DNA of 64,000 nucleotides from Xenopus tropicalis (lineage: Eukaryota; Chordata; Amphibia; Anura; Pipidae): contig NC_030683.2 of NCBI RefSeq assembly GCF_000004195.4, positions 45,769,358 to 45,833,357 of the forward strand, in the 5' to 3' direction. Of the stretch, positions 1 through 28,046 are shown piece by piece. The notes under the pieces were generated by a model. That model worked only from the letters and a program-made list of their open reading frames with translations. It did not search any database and was not told the origin of the DNA. The translations under genes were made by a program, and so were the position numbers. How positions within the stretch are numbered: position 1 is the first letter of the stretch; the number at the start of each line of letters is the position of its first letter.

Positions 1-599
1 AAAATGACTTCTATAAACATACTTTACCTGTCCCTTTTACACAAAACTATATAGTATAAACATTTTATATATACATCTTCCACTTCTGTGCCCTGGCTTG
101 TACCAGTCCCATGTAAAGGAAATGTACAACTGTTTTCCTGCAGGAATCTATGTGTAAGATATCATGTATGACAATTAATCAAGTTGTCTAACAATTTTTT
201 TATGGTTGTGTCAAATAACTAGAAAGGTTTTAACTAGAAACCCTTTTTCTGATGAATTTATATCTTATCTACAGGCATACATATTGTTTTAAGAATATTA
301 ATATGTCAACTTCTTAACAATATTTAAAGCAGGAGATTGTCATTAAAAACCAAGACCATAAAAGCCATGGCTAAGGCCAATGCCACATGGATAATTGCAG
401 GCCAAGGATCAGCCCATCTGCTGGCATCAGGCTTTTCCAGTGTCTGCAAGTGGCGCCACTGTGTCGGACCAGGTACAGTCACACACACACAGCAGATTTT
501 GGTGTCAAAACATGTGAGTATTCATTTTGGCACCATAATCCGCTCTGTGTGTCTGCACCTGGGTTGATGCAGCGACTCTGGGTGGAGACACAAAAGAAG

Positions 600-897
600 G
601 CTGAAGCCAGTGGAGGGGCTGATCCTCAGGGCTGAACTGGCCTCTTGTGGCATTAGCCTTAGCCTAACGTTACAACTTATGTTGCTCACCAACCCCTTTA
701 ATGTTGCTCCCTGTGGCCTCAAATCAGGTGTTTATTTTTGAATTTCTGACCTAAAGGCAAGTTGCAAAGGTGTAAAGACCATGTGTACTGCCGAAGAGTG
801 CCTCCTGTAGTCTGCTAGTCCACACTGGGCTACTGTTGCTCCACAAATTTTTTTTATTTAAATATTGCTCACGGGTAAAAAAGGTTGGGGATCCCTG
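600..897 (-). mobile_element. hAT-like non-autonomous element, truncated
   Basis: The right end reads ggttggggatccctg, the reverse complement of the CAGGGGTC-type hAT terminus seen intact at 12975. Internal sequence (stretches about GTTGCTCC, GTAGTCTGCTAGTCCACA) resembles the same frog repeat family. I see no convincing left terminus or target duplication, so the left boundary is approximate. Confidence 0.5.
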
Positions 898-929
898 TTG
901 TAGATAGTGCTATTCTGAAACAGTTTGCG

Positions 930-1215
930 ATTGGTCTTCATTTTTCATTATAAGTGGTTTTTAAATAATATAGCTTTTTATTTAGCAACTCTTCAGTTAT
1001 ATGAATAGGAGTTGGTTTGAATAGAAAGATAAGTTATAGAAAGTAACAATAACAATTAAACTGAAGGCCAAAGAGCAATAGTTTTTGGTTGCTGGGGTCA
1101 GTGACCCCCTTTTGAAAGCTGGAAAGAGACGAAAAGGAAATAATTAAAAAATGATTCAAAAATAATTCAAAATAAAAAATGAAGACCAAATGAAAAGTTG
1201 CTAAGTACAGGCCAT
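930..1215. repeat. Dispersed frog repeat (GTTGCTGGGGTCAGTGACCC family)
   Basis: Contains the block ggttgctggggtcagtgacc followed by A-rich sequence and the phrases 'gaccaaatgaaaagttgct' and 'ggccattctataac'. Related sequence occurs at 16745-16945 and 17690-17815 in this window, showing it is repetitive. Termini are not resolved. Confidence 0.5.
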
Positions 1216-1244
1216 TCTATAACACACTAAGGTAGGGGTATTTA

Positions 1245-1395
1245 TTTGGAGACAAACATCACAGGTGATGTTGCCCATAGCAACCAATCAGCAATTTTTG
1301 AATGGCCACCTATAAGTTAGAAAACAAAAGCAAAGAACTGATTGGTTGCTATGGGTAACATCACTTCAAAGTTAACTCAATGGTAAACCACCCCA
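1245..1395. mobile_element. Small palindromic MITE
   Basis: Inverted arms: gatgttgcccatagcaacca near 1267 and its approximate reverse complement tggttgctatgggtaacatc near 1345, separated by about 60 bp. No coding capacity. Confidence 0.6.
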
Positions 1396-2698
1396 TTAAT
1401 TTAGCCCAGCCCAAAATGTATATGTATGTATTATTTAATCTGAAACCTTATCAATTTAGGCCAGTTACCAGTTTAACCATGTGAATTAAGTGTCTGCCAT
1501 TCTAAATATAAAAACATTCCACCCCAACAAGGTAAATGTAAAGGCAATTTATATTAGTATTTTTGGCTACTGTTATTTCTCTTAGACTTGCACTATGTAA
1601 AACCATTTAAAGCTATTAGTACTGTACACTTAAATCAAAAAACATTTTTTTAGATTTTATTTAGAATAGGTTATTAGTGAATTGTTCCATTCCAATGATT
1701 CAGGCCTTCAGTGCCAAAAAAATACTTTGTCTAACACAAATTAGATGAAAGTATATCAACATGCATAGAATAACAAACAGCTTCATGTACCTAGCCAGAG
1801 CTTCATGAGCAGCCATGTTAATAGCATGCATGTTACTTTAGTTCAGCCTCCATGAGATCAGAGATACTCAAAGCCTAACAAGGCTCTTATAGCTTCAGGG
1901 AGAGAAATAGTTGATAACTCAGATGTAATTCAGATCTAAGGCATGGGACTAATGCTGTTAAATATACAGTGCCCCAGTTCATATATTAAAAATCTTGTAG
2001 GGTTTAATTGTTTTTAGATAAAACACTTTCCCTATTCCATATTATGGAACTGGGGCAAGTAGCAAGCGTAGATCCCAGTGTTTTGTTGTGAATAGCATCT
2101 ATTAATTCTTAATAAGAGAGCTTTTTTACAACACTGATCTCTTTCAATGAAATGGAGTTAATAGCTTTTATCACAGCCTTCAAGTTTGTATAGTGTAAAA
2201 CAAAACAAGGTTAACCAATTGTACTTAGACTGAAATCAAGGACGATTGTGCCCCATTATGTTTATGGCTATGAATGCATCCATTTCTGCAGCATGGAAAC
2301 TTCCAAAATGCATGCAATGCTACCTTCTTGAAATGATGCAATTTCTTCTTTTTTTTAATCAGAATTTAATTTGTACTGGTTACACTGCTTAAATACATGA
2401 CTAAACCAAAGTTTCTTTGTTATGCTACCCTTTTCAGCTTTGAGTAGACAACAAGGCATTTTTGGAATTACATTTTTATTTGATGTCAGTGGTCTGTGTT
2501 TTTAGCACATAGTATAATTGGAGAAATTATGTTTTGCAAAGATGTTTAGACTCAAAGCTGAAAAAATTTAACTGGCCAAATATAACTTGACTGTCTGCAA
2601 AACTGGACTGCTCTGCAACTTGCTTGTTTCTCAGTTTTCAAAAGCCTGATAAAAAAACAGTTTTTTGAGATTTTGTTTTTTTCTTAATTATAAACTAG

Positions 2699-17422
<14,724 letters not shown>

Positions 17423-17425
<3 letters not shown>

Positions 17426-17660
17426 CCGTTCTAACCTGGGATTGTCCTGTGTGTTTGTTCATAGAATATTTATTTTTATACAGTGTTACATAAATGGAAA
17501 AAAATACCAAACTTTATGCATTTTTGTACAAATACTAAAACATTTTTGTCTCATTGGACCAGTTGTGTATTTTTGTACTTGCTTTTCTAATATTTGTGAA
17601 AAATATGCTGCTGTATTTGCATGATATTTGTGCACAATTATTAAATAATGCTTTTTAAGT
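17423..17660 (+). other. col13a1: col13a1 terminal exon: stop codon and 3' UTR
   Basis: After acceptor ctcttgcag the first codon is TGA (17423-17425), so the terminal exon adds no amino acid. An ATTAAA hexamer at 17640-17645 followed by a T/G-rich stretch (ttattgtactttgg) is the first plausible polyadenylation signal. That would give a 3' UTR of about 235 nt. Longer 3' UTR forms cannot be excluded. Confidence 0.7.
17640..17645 (+). promoter_or_regulatory. Putative polyadenylation signal ATTAAA
   Basis: The commonest AATAAA variant, 215 nt after the col13a1 stop codon, followed within 30 nt by TG-rich sequence. It is a positional inference only. Confidence 0.5.
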
Positions 17661-17689
17661 TATTGTACTTTGGTGCCAAACGTTCCTCA

Positions 17690-17815
17690 GAAAAGTGACA
17701 GACCAATTGGACCCTAGCAATCAGATAGCTGCCACAATTCCAAACTGGAATTGTCTCAGAACAGCACTCTCTATATCATACTAAAAGCTAATTTAAAGGT
17801 GAACTACCCCATTAA
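17690..17815. repeat. Dispersed frog repeat fragment
   Basis: 'ttggaccctagcaatcagat' to 'aaaggtgaactaccccatta' parallels the repeat at 16745-16945. Confidence 0.5.
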
Positions 17816-20800
17816 AGATAAAGAGAACCATTGTATCCATAGAATAGCACTGCAATTAACATAACATTGTGACCTTCTAGCAGACACATTCCGTTAAAAT
17901 CTGTGCCACACGTAGTACCTGCGACACACCAGATACCTGATCCCCACTCTTTTCCTTGTGTTCAATAGACTCTCAGTTCTGCCAAAATAAATGCAAATGT
18001 TGGGCTTATTAATGTGATTCAAAGGTGCTCAGTATAGTTACACTAAGTACAATTGTGCCCATCCTACCTGTTTTGCTGAACCGTGGATATACCACCTCCC
18101 TGAACATGGTGGTAATGCCAGGGTTCCTAAAGTGGGTTGTGTCAATAACCAAAGCTGACTTGTGGTGAAAGGTTAACACTATTGGCGTATAAGCACCATG
18201 TGCCAGAAGTGACCAAATTCTTACTCTGAGTTAGCCACAATATGCATTACTTTTAAGCATTGGGTGCAATGGGGCATTTGCAACTCAGGTCACGGCCACA
18301 AAACACATTATGGTTCAGGGTGTTGCAGTTCTTCATGAGAAGACTAAGGCGCCATACACTGTACTTTTGTATACATATATGAAAACTGAAAGTCTTGTCT
18401 AGTTGCAAAGGCACAACATTATTTACTCTTGTTTAACATTTAAACTGAATTATTAATGAAGGGATAATTATGTGATGACAGTATCCCTTTTAATGGTTTG
18501 TCATTTATCATTCTCTCCTCTTACTACCATTTAACCCAAGGCCCACTACTAGTTATATTATGAGACCAGCACTAGGCACCAGGGAACAGCAGAAGTGCAG
18601 AAAATAATATATATTTACCACTTAATCACAATGTAAAGCAAGCACAAATTAAATTAAGGAAATTGGGAAAATGTAATTAAACATTTAAGCAGGGAATACA
18701 ATGGGCATAAATAAATAAGATAAAAAAAACTGTTTGCCCCCCAAAAAATTTTTTAATGAATATTATTACATTCCCGCAAAAATATCCGAATAATGGTGCA
18801 TAAGCTGATTTCCCTGAGTCACTGTTGTAACTGCCACAAACCACAGGCAGTTTCTCCAGACTGCTTCCCTTTCTGTTCAGCAGGAAGCACCACAAAGAGT
18901 AAGTTAAGTTTTCACTTTCACTACAAATAGCATTTAACTAGTCAAAACGCAGTGGAATCAAATGTGTTCCATAAGATTAATAAATATACTTTATTATTCC
19001 AATAATGTTCAGTGTTTTTCATATTAGGTCCCTCTTTGTTTGCTTATAAATGCTGAGATATTATTTCCTCTAAACAACATGTGTTTTTTTTTACAGACAC
19101 ATAAAGTTTCTTTTCTTTACATCAGGGAGCAACATTTGTTTATAAATCAGATCGGCTTATTGGGCCTAGGTAAATGTTTGAAGAACATAGTTCTTGAAAA
19201 GTCCCCTGATAGCAGCAGTCCCATTGAGCCCTCTCTTTAAATAAACAATACATCATTTATAGGCTGAAATACTTTGCACCAAATTGGAACCATCTGTCAG
19301 TGAGACGGTATGGAATGTGGAATGTTCTGAAATCGGGGTGAGGGGGGGGGGAAGTACCAAAGTTCATGGCTTAGTTGAAAGAAAAAAAAATGTGTGAGGT
19401 GTTCCTAAGGGCTTGATATAATGTTAGATTTTTGCTTGGACTGCATGCATTTCACATAAATGTGTTTTCTTTTGCATTGTAAAAGGCAGCGGTGACATTG
19501 TTTTACCCTCTATTTTATTTGACAAAACAGAAACTGCCAGTACAAGCTACTATTTATATCCCCCCAAAATGAATGTATTTGCATAAATGTTCTGGCTTTT
19601 AAATATTATAGAACTCTCAATGAATAACACTTTAAAATGTATTCAGAAATGACTAATAAATAAAGCAGCAGGAAAGTATTTTGTGGGACATATAACTCAT
19701 ACTCATATGAGTACTTTTGCATGTTATGATTTTTACGCTCGTAATATCATGAATATGTTACAGGAGCAGAAGAGCAAAAATCTAAGCAGATAAAGAATGC
19801 GTCTCCTGATGTTTTTCTGCTCAGTTCTATGGTCCCATTGACTTATAGAACTGCATCACTAAATTACTGTTCTGTTCAGCCCTTGCCCAGAATGATAGAG
19901 GGTGCACTTGTTAAACATTACCAGGCTCATAATATAAGAAAAAATCAAAGTTGTAATAGTTCTTAGGAAAGTACTCTGAGAGATTTTTCTCAAAGGGGCA
20001 GATTTATCAATGTGTGACTTTAGAGCTCACTACAGTAAAATTTCTCCCACTCTCTGTTCATTCCTAGGGAATTTTTAGAGGTGTTTTTATCAATGGCTGA
20101 AAGTTAGAGTTTACCATTTTATAAATGCACCTCTAAAAATCCCATAGGAATGAATAGAGGGTGGGAGAACATTTCTGTGGTGTTTCTGTGAACTTCATAC
20201 TTTCATAAATGTGCCCCTAAGTTATATAGGTGGGTATGTCCCCATTAATAAAAGTGGGCAATATGTGTATATTTTGCTACTTCAGGGGACATTTAATCAT
20301 GTCCGTGAGTGAGGATCATAAGGGATAATAGGTAAATGAATATATGTGTATATTTATACACAGTCCACACTGAAATTGTCATCTGTCAATGTTTAGATGT
20401 TTAACACCCAACACACATATCCAAGGTTTAAGGTCAAATTTGTGTAAGAAAGCCAAAATGATATTTACAAGCAAGCTACATATTATCATGTACTTTAATA
20501 AGTAGTCAATAAAGCAGAGAGTTTACAAGAGCTTTCTGTAAGTTAAAAGCAGTATCTTACGGCTCTTAGCTGGCAAATGTTGCATATTTATTTCAAGGCC
20601 TTTGGCAAGCAAGCTCCTTAGAATAATAAGTGTCTGGAGGCATTTTACTTCTCTATCATGAAGATAAATCTAAAACCAAAAAGCCTTTGTATCCTGGAAT
20701 CTGCAAATTAATACAGTAATAAATCAAAAGCATTTATTCTGGAATTGTTAACAATGAAACATTCACATTTACAATGGCAACGGCCTAAGGAGGCCTCTTG

Positions 20801-20977
20801 AAATATTGGTTTTATTATTATCAATATGATATTTTCATTACATAAATATATTTTACTGTATTAACAATATGCAGCTGCATTTTGGCTACATTAAAATCTA
20901 AGGTCTAGCCGCTATGTGCTTACACAAACACTATCAACAATACATTTGCTAGCAAGATAGCATATATTGTCATTATA
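17816..20977. other. Intergenic sequence
   Basis: AT-rich DNA with scattered AATAAA-like hexamers and one palindromic MITE (19995-20217). No coding exon or RNA gene is recognised. Confidence 0.55.
19995..20217. mobile_element. Palindromic MITE (GGGGCAGATTTATCAA)
   Basis: The left end is GGGGCAGATTTATCAATG and the right end TTTCATAAATGTGCCCC. The inner arms ctctctgttcattcctaggg and cccataggaatgaatagagg also pair. No coding capacity. Confidence 0.75.
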
Positions 20978-21390
20978 CAGGTATAGGACTTGTTATCCAG
21001 GATTCTTGGAACTAAAGGTGGCCATACACGGGCCGAGGGACCGATATCGGCAGCTAATCGGCCTGTGTATGGGGAGAGCAGAGCGGCCTGGCCGACCGAT
21101 ATCTGGCCTGAAATTGGCCAGATCTCGATCGGCCAGGTTAGAAAATCTGGTCGGATCGGGGACCGCATCGGCTCGTTGATGCGGTCCCCGATCCGACTGC
21201 CCCATTGCGGCCCCCTGGGGCCAAACGATCGGATTATTATTTTTTTTACCTAAATGCTCCCCGATATCGCCCACCCGTAGGTGGGGATATCGGGGGAAGA
21301 TCCGCTCGCTTGGCGACATCGCCACCTTTAGGGTTTTCCAGATAAGGGATCTTTCTATAATCTGGATCACCATAATGCTTGTATAAATCT
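20978..21390. mobile_element. GTATAGGA-type element, interrupted
   Basis: The left part reads gtataggacttgttatccag and the right part ttttccagataagggatc. In related copies (33.4 and 59.2 kb) these two are contiguous or near each other. Here they are split by the MITE at 21013-21330. The outer right boundary is approximate. Confidence 0.6.
21013..21330. mobile_element. MITE with TAAAGGTGGC inverted ends, nested
   Basis: Perfect 10-bp inverted ends TAAAGGTGGC / GCCACCTTTA. The interior is CG-rich with many gatcgg/ccgatc words and is clearly distinct from the AT-rich surroundings. It is inserted inside the GTATAGGA-type element. Confidence 0.8.
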
Positions 21391-21427
21391 TAAGTGGTTG
21401 ACATGTTTTACTGAGAATTATTCATAA

Positions 21428-21743
21428 TTAAAGGAACAGTTTAGTGTAAAAATAAAACAGAGTAACTGCAACAGGAATTGGAGCCACATGGGACATAACT
21501 GTTTAGTTAGTTTTTTATCCTAACCTGCATACTCAGCAAATTAACTGAACTGTTATGTCCCATATCACCCCCTTCAAGTCGCGGACTGGCTAACGGGTTA
21601 GAAAGATGCAAAGGAAGAATGAATGTTCTGGCTATTATGTGAGACATATGTTCACTCCAGCTAACTAACTATATTAAAAGATTTTTATTTTGTATATCCT
21701 ACCTATTTACCCAGTTTTATTTTTACACTAAACTGTTCCTTTA
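21428..21743. mobile_element. T2-like MITE (TTAAAGGAACAGTTTAGTG)
   Basis: The left TTAAAGGAACAGTTTAGTG is mirrored by the right cactaaactgttccttta; the right TTAA is mutated to TTTATG. Internal arms taactgaactgttatgtccc / gggacataactgtttagtta also pair. Confidence 0.8.
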
Positions 21744-24700
21744 TGTAATTACTACAGATGCTTTTTGCTTTAAAGTTGAGGGTAAAGCATTGTCAGAGCT
21801 GCCATTCCTACTCTGAAAACTCTGTTCTTAAAATCACCTTTATTTAATACCTAAAGGGTCAGACTCCATGGCTTATAGCCAAATAATGAAGCGCAGTTAA
21901 ATTTAAGATGGCCGACTTGCCTTTAAGGATGAAGACAAGTGTATTCTTCATGTTTGAAGATTTGCTGAAGTTGTTTTGACTCAGGCCAACATCTGGTGAA
22001 GATTCTTGGATTTTGGTGCTGTGATAGCAATCCTTAGTCCAGTCCGGGAGGTATAACACCAGATTTTACTTCAGTTTTAATTCAGCCACGGAACTCTCCT
22101 GCATTTTTAATGGGAAATGAGGCAGGGACAAGAATCTGATGTTCCTTTGGCTTTTTTTGTGGTCACACTCAAAATGGGAAAAGAGCTGGACAGAGTTGGA
22201 AAATCTTTTCCTGTTGAACTAATGAAACGTGTAAGAGAAGAAGAATCGGCATAACCCTTCCTTCAGCAATATCCTTTGGATGAAAATATATTGGTTTTTT
22301 TATTGCTGATGTTGGGAAAAAACTGTTGATCAAGGACAGACTTCTGCCAAGTACCTTTTGATGATTCCATCTTTTACCCTCTTTTATTTAAAACACACAC
22401 ACACTATGCATTTTTATTCAATTCAAAGACTGTGTTTTATGAATGCCCTAATAATTTACACTTGTACTACAGTACTTTTGTTGTGTTGTTTCAACTGACT
22501 GAGATATGTGGATCTCTCATTTCTAGGATTTCAAATCACTGCCATGGGTAGATGCAGCTAATATATTTGTATAGGCTCATCTATCTGACAACTCTGTATA
22601 CTGTTTTTCTAATGACTTATCTGGATGAAACACTATCTATTGTGATGATTTTTTTTCTGTTGTATAGCCAATTTAGCATTATCTTTCTTCACTAGCCGAA
22701 AAGACAATTTTTTACAGGAAGTAACAAATGAATTGATATAGTAATGGCCAAACTGAAGCTGCAGAGTTCTCTTATTCCTTTGGCTACTACAGTTCTGCAG
22801 TAGGTGTGACATATACAACCTACCACTGAGTGACTGAATTCCAGCGAAGTGGGTAAACCCCATTCATTTTGAACATAATTGTCTTTCCTTTTTTAACCCC
22901 ATACACTGCCAGAAGTGCCCATATAGGTGCTGTTCCACTTGGGGGTTAAAACTGTTTTGGTTAATACAATATATATATATATACATCTATATATAGAGAG
23001 ATGTTTTCCTAATGCTTTAATATATATATATATGTTACTTGAAGCCATTTTGAAAATTTTTAAATCATACCGTGCTATTTTTTACAGTCTACCAAAGTAC
23101 TAGTTTGTATCAAAATTGTCTAAATGAAATGTCGTAGAAGCATCCAACTTTATGTGTACAGTGTATGTGCTTTGTATTTGTTTTGTATTGTTGTTATCAG
23201 TTGTCCAGGCCAGTGGTTTTTTTTTCTACTGTACTACAATGTGCATAGTTTGTTCTCTCTTAACAAAAGTAATAGTAGCACACTTTCAATGTAAACTTCA
23301 AGCAACTATTGACTTGGATTGCCAAAAATATTTATAAAAGTATCAGAAAAATGTGAGTTTAAGATTAGAATAGAAGCATTCAGAAGCATAGTTATCCCAG
23401 ATCGAAAAGACAACGGTCAATATAAATGTCCAATAGTAGTCTTGAAATAGTGAGTGCAGTCTCTGGGTAGTTTTTAAAAAAAATTGGGGGAATTGCCTCT
23501 ATACAATTTGATAAACACTCCCTAATGTGTCTAAAGCGTAATATTTTGTCAGTCTTTTTGTAGAAGACTTGTGTCTGTCTTAACATTTCTTTATTAGGTT
23601 TTCATGTGTTAGCATTCTAAAATGCTAATATTACACACAGAATGGCATTAAGTAAAAATAACATAATGTTAACTACCAAGAAGTTTGCAAATGTTAATCT
23701 ACTTGGCAGCATTATCTATCTATATCTACATATATATGTGTATTATATTTCTGACACATAATTATGCGTTTGTATATATAGTGCATGGCAACACTACTGG
23801 CATTGGTCTATTCAAACATGAAGGAAAATGAATTCCATTTTGAGAGAATTCCATTGGTTTGTTATGAACACATTTCTCTGGGAGAATACTGCTAAAATAT
23901 TTTTGTTTACAAAATGCAGCTAAGAGTTTTTATCAAAAACGGATTTATTGTGCCTGGATGCATTGCTTTTTAGACCATTGAAAAGGAATTTGCCTTGGCA
24001 AAAATTATTCATGTGGATGTCATATGTATATTATGTCTACCTGAGATCCTTGGCTGCTCATGCATGCAGACCTAGCCCTGGGCAACTATATTTAAATACC
24101 CTCCCCCCCCACCCCCAAAAAAAAGGTGAAGTAGGTGATGAAGTAGTTAGGCAGTTTCTTGAAAGCTTAAACATAAAGTCCCATGGTGCTGTGGAAAAAG
24201 ATTCTTGATCTTTCAGTCATTTCTCTCTTGAATTTTTTTAAACATGACAATGAAAGAGACCATTTTTGGTCTCGATTTGCAAATTGTTTCCCTAGACTTT
24301 TAATGGTTCAGGAACTCGAGAACTCTCGACAACTTGAATTCAAACAATGTGCCCTTAGGTTTTAATGGATCTCAGCAGCTTTTTGCTTCAAAATATTTTA
24401 GTTCCAGTGTTGGTGATAAGATGAAAGAATTATAAATGAAAAAAAAAACGATAGAGAAATTTAGTCTGTGGGAGAAAAGCTTGTCAGGTATGAGCATTAT
24501 TTTTATCCTAACTGTTGATAAATCTGTCCTTTAGGGCAATGACACATGAGCATATTAGTCACCCCACAATTAATCTCCTATAGCGGTGGTGACTAAATCT
24601 CCCGATTGCTTTCCCACTGGTGATAATGTAAATCACCAGTCGGAAAACATGCTTTGGTAACTTTGGAAATTTATCACGAGGCAACAAATCTTATATGCCA

Positions 24701-26476
24701 TTGTCCTTAGTGTTGATATTATTGAGCCACACTCTCCCAGTTTTCCATCCCTTAAAAGCCTTCATTGGTAGCTCAAGGTTAAAATTTGAATTTTACATTT
24801 TCTGTTTGAGTTTATATCCAGAGTCCACAATGCTGCCATTACTATTTGCCCTTGTGGATATATCTTTTTGAGACATTGCAGCATCTTTCTAAAATGCCAG
24901 GACAGTTCTTACCTTATTAATTGCTCAGATGAACACTTGGGGCATACCGTGATGGAGGAGAGGATTCAGTTTTCAGCTGAATCCAAATACTACAAATTTG
25001 GCGCTACCTACAATAAAGTGACTTAGAATGGCCCCCAGAGGAGAATACCATCTAACATAATGTAACAAGTCCTTCTTGTCTAAGGAAAGTAATCGGTTAT
25101 TGGAAATGATTAGTCATTTAGGGATTTTGTTTTTTTTTTAAAGAGGCATTCAATGAAAATTTGGAAGTATCTTTGGCATTTACCTTTGTTCACATTTATT
25201 ATTATTGAAATGGTTTTGTTATCATAATTGTTCTTTCTGCAATTTTACCTTTTTTTGTACTGTTTTCTTGTACTATAAATGAACATGTAATATACGTAAA
25301 TGTACTTGTGCTTATACTCATGTATTCACAAGTATGACTTGGGCATTGAATTTCTAGTCTTGTGTCAGAAACAGGCATGTAAAAGGCTACCTTTTTGTAT
25401 TGCTTGTATTTAATGGAGAATTTCATTAAAAATTGAATACTGCCCTTTTAGTGGCATTTTACTAATACATGTTGAATAACTACTTTTGCACGCTTCATTA
25501 TATGCTTTTATATACATTAAGTAAAATTGGCTTTGCTTTCATTCTGTTGTTAAAGACACAAGAGGAATATATTACACATTCATTGTCTTCCTCGTAAATG
25601 TTTATAAACAGAAAGGGGCTTCTTGCTGCAAACTGTGCTGTCCTTTTTACTATCTACTTTACCATTCTTTTTTTTTACCTATGCTTCCAGTGCTGAAAGA
25701 TAACATTTCTTAAAATAGGTGACCTGTTAGTGCAGCGTTACATGGTATGAACAACAGACAACTAATTGTGTGAGAGTGTTTATACATAAATATATAGACA
25801 AAAAGACACAGCAAGAGAGTGCTTGATTATTTATTGATGGCACCCAACTGGAATACACTGCACTTTACATGCCAAGATAACTATAATTGGTAAATATCTA
25901 TGTATTATTACCTGCATGCTTCTGCTGCTTCCGGATCAATCCCTGTGCCTTGTGTGTGGACTTCAAATTGTTCACCAACAGAACACAACACTGTTGAACA
26001 AGATTGGATTACTAGGGACCTTGGCAGAATGTTGTCCACAAACAGATTAAGATTTTCATCCCTACTTGCCATTGTTGCATCCATACTGAACAGCTCGGAG
26101 GGTTTTAGCCAACACATGGACCAGTTTGGTTGCAGAATGACCTAACGGTCTAATAATATTAACCCATGTGTGCCATTAGTAATTCCAAATGCTCAAGTAA
26201 TAGGATATTTCTTCATTTTAACATGGATCCACCCATTCTTGACTTCTTGTAGACTTTTTAAAGACAACTATGGAGTTCGACTTTCACACTGTATTAAACC
26301 CATGGGGCCTCCAAGAAATAATTTGAGTGTATGTAAAAGTCCAGATATGGCTTTAAAAAGTTAAATCAACAAATACTGACATATAGTACTTCCAGACATC
26401 CAATATTTGTATATACTAGCTTGTTTTATGTTCTGCAGAAACGGCTGTTCATTGTACATCAAGCCTGTACCCTTAT
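21744..26476. other. Intergenic sequence, mostly repeat-poor
   Basis: Long AT-rich stretch with few recognisable transposons, apart from a MITE at 24534-24706 and TA runs near 22970 and 23020. It has a transcript-like texture with several AATAAA/ATTAAA words (for example near 25430). It could include an extended 3' UTR or a non-coding transcript, but nothing in the sequence proves this. No coding exon is recognised. Confidence 0.4.
24534..24706. mobile_element. PIF/Harbinger-like MITE with TTA target duplication
   Basis: Left GGGCAATGACACATGAG and right TATGCCATTGTCC are inverted, and TTA flanks both ends. Inside, aatctcccgattgctttccc and related words resemble the gattagtcgcc MITE at 57936. 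Confidence 0.7.
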
Positions 26477-26821
26477 GGGCTGATTTACTAATCCACGAAT
26501 CCGAATGGGAAAAATTCGGATTGGAAAACGAACATTTTGCGACTTTTTCATATTTTTTGCGACTTTTTCGTAGCCGTTACGACTTGCGGGAATTGTCGCG
26601 ACTTTTTCATAGCCATTATGACTTTTGTGAATTGTCGCGACTTTTTCATAGCCATTACAAATTTCGTGAATTGTCGCAACTTTTTCATAGCCATTACGAC
26701 TTTCGCAAATTGTCGCGACTTTTTCGTATTGAGCGCTCAAAAAAGTCGCAAAATACCAATCATTACGAAAAAAACGCATTCGGACACTTTTCAGACGTTC
26801 GTGGATTAGTAAATGTGCCCC
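26477..26821. mobile_element. Harbinger-like MITE with tandem CG-containing units
   Basis: Left GGGCTGATTTACTAATCC and right GGATTAGTAAATGTGCCCC are inverted. The interior repeats a unit of about 45 bp (cgcgactttttcatagccat..) five times. This makes long open frames on both strands by chance. It is the same family as 3562 and 10502. Confidence 0.8.
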
Positions 26822-28046
26822 ATAGTCTAGCACTTCCAAATGCTTCCCTCTGGCTATAATTCCTTAGCTTAACAGGCTTGGTACCACTGAGGTTTGAGTA
26901 CAAGTATATACACCTAGCACTACATAACTCATTTCTGTGGAAAGCAGGTTAAAAAGATATGATGGTTCTTATGACAGAGTCCATTGGGTTCATCAATCCT
27001 TTATATTGTGCTAAACAAATGTCATAAACTTGAAGTCCATAGTTTAAGGTAATTTTGCGCGTGCATGTATATATATATATATATAGTGTATTTAGCAAAT
27101 GCTATATGATTTTTATGTTAAAACTGGTTGGTATATTGCAATATAATGTAATATATATTATTTAATAAAATATTACTTATTTCAGTAAATCATAAGTTAT
27201 ACACAAGTAAATAAGCTAGTAATCGCATATACCCAATATCCTTTAAATTATCTCTGCAATCAGTTATCTTAACAGCAATGATCTATGTGCAGTGCACTGC
27301 CTTAGCTGCTTATGCCAGGTTATCAGATTTAGACAGTGTTAAAGGGTTGTTTTGGGCCTTGTTTTCTTGCTCCAAAAGCACCCCTTTTATTTCTTGCTGA
27401 TCAGAGCAGTGTAGAGGAAAGGAGATGCTTAATGGAAAGACCAGTATGTTTTTTTAAGGAAAGATAAAGAGAAAGGTTTTGCAGATTATTTACCAAACGA
27501 GTATAAAACATTGCATATAGAATGAACAATTATGACTTAACACAGGGACTAAAAAAATAACTACATGTGAAAGTATTGGAACAAATGCTCTTGAAATTTC
27601 AGCTGTAAAGTGCTGCTGAGAACCATTGCTGAGTGCAGGCAAAGCTCTACATTTTAAGAATAAAAGGCATTGGTTAATATGTTATATTCGGCTCTTGGTT
27701 GTATTTGCATGTTAACATGGCATTTTGGGCCAACAGATTAAAAAATCAGGCTAATGTTCCTGAAGCATTTGTTACACATTATGCCATGGCTTTCTTTGCA
27801 CTTGCTATATACAAGAGTGCATGTTGTAGGCTAATATTCAATCCAATATACTTACTTTAAAATTACAGTTTCATGACATACCTATTAAAAACAGCACACA
27901 TAACAAAATTAGGCACATGTTTTTCTTTTTCAAAGCACAGCATCGAAACTGACCACATTCCCGTCTATGTGAATCATGTGTAAATTCCATTGATTTCCTC
28001 CTAAACATTTACACATAGGGATACCCACAGACAGCAAAACACTTTA
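26822..28046. other. Intergenic sequence
   Basis: AT-rich DNA with a short (AT)n run near 27068. No gene, RNA or clear transposon is recognised. Confidence 0.5.

Larger units (their letters stand above)
1..2698 (+). other. col13a1 intron sequence
   Basis: AT-rich DNA upstream of the first collagen exon visible in the window. It ends in a polypyrimidine stretch and an AG at 2697-2698. No coding exon is recognised. It carries a hAT-like fragment (600-897), a dispersed frog repeat (930-1215) and a small palindromic MITE (1245-1395). The remaining sequence shows nothing distinctive. Short open frames here have no protein-like features. Confidence 0.6.

Noticed and set aside
22174..22254. Short frame MGKELDRVGKSFPVELM.. 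ending in a charged tail, with a protein-like look
   Set aside because: Only 26 codons, with no splice-site support or recognised family.
26407..26859. Overlapping 90-150-codon frames on both strands
   Set aside because: They arise from the tandem units inside the Harbinger-like MITE at 26477-26821.
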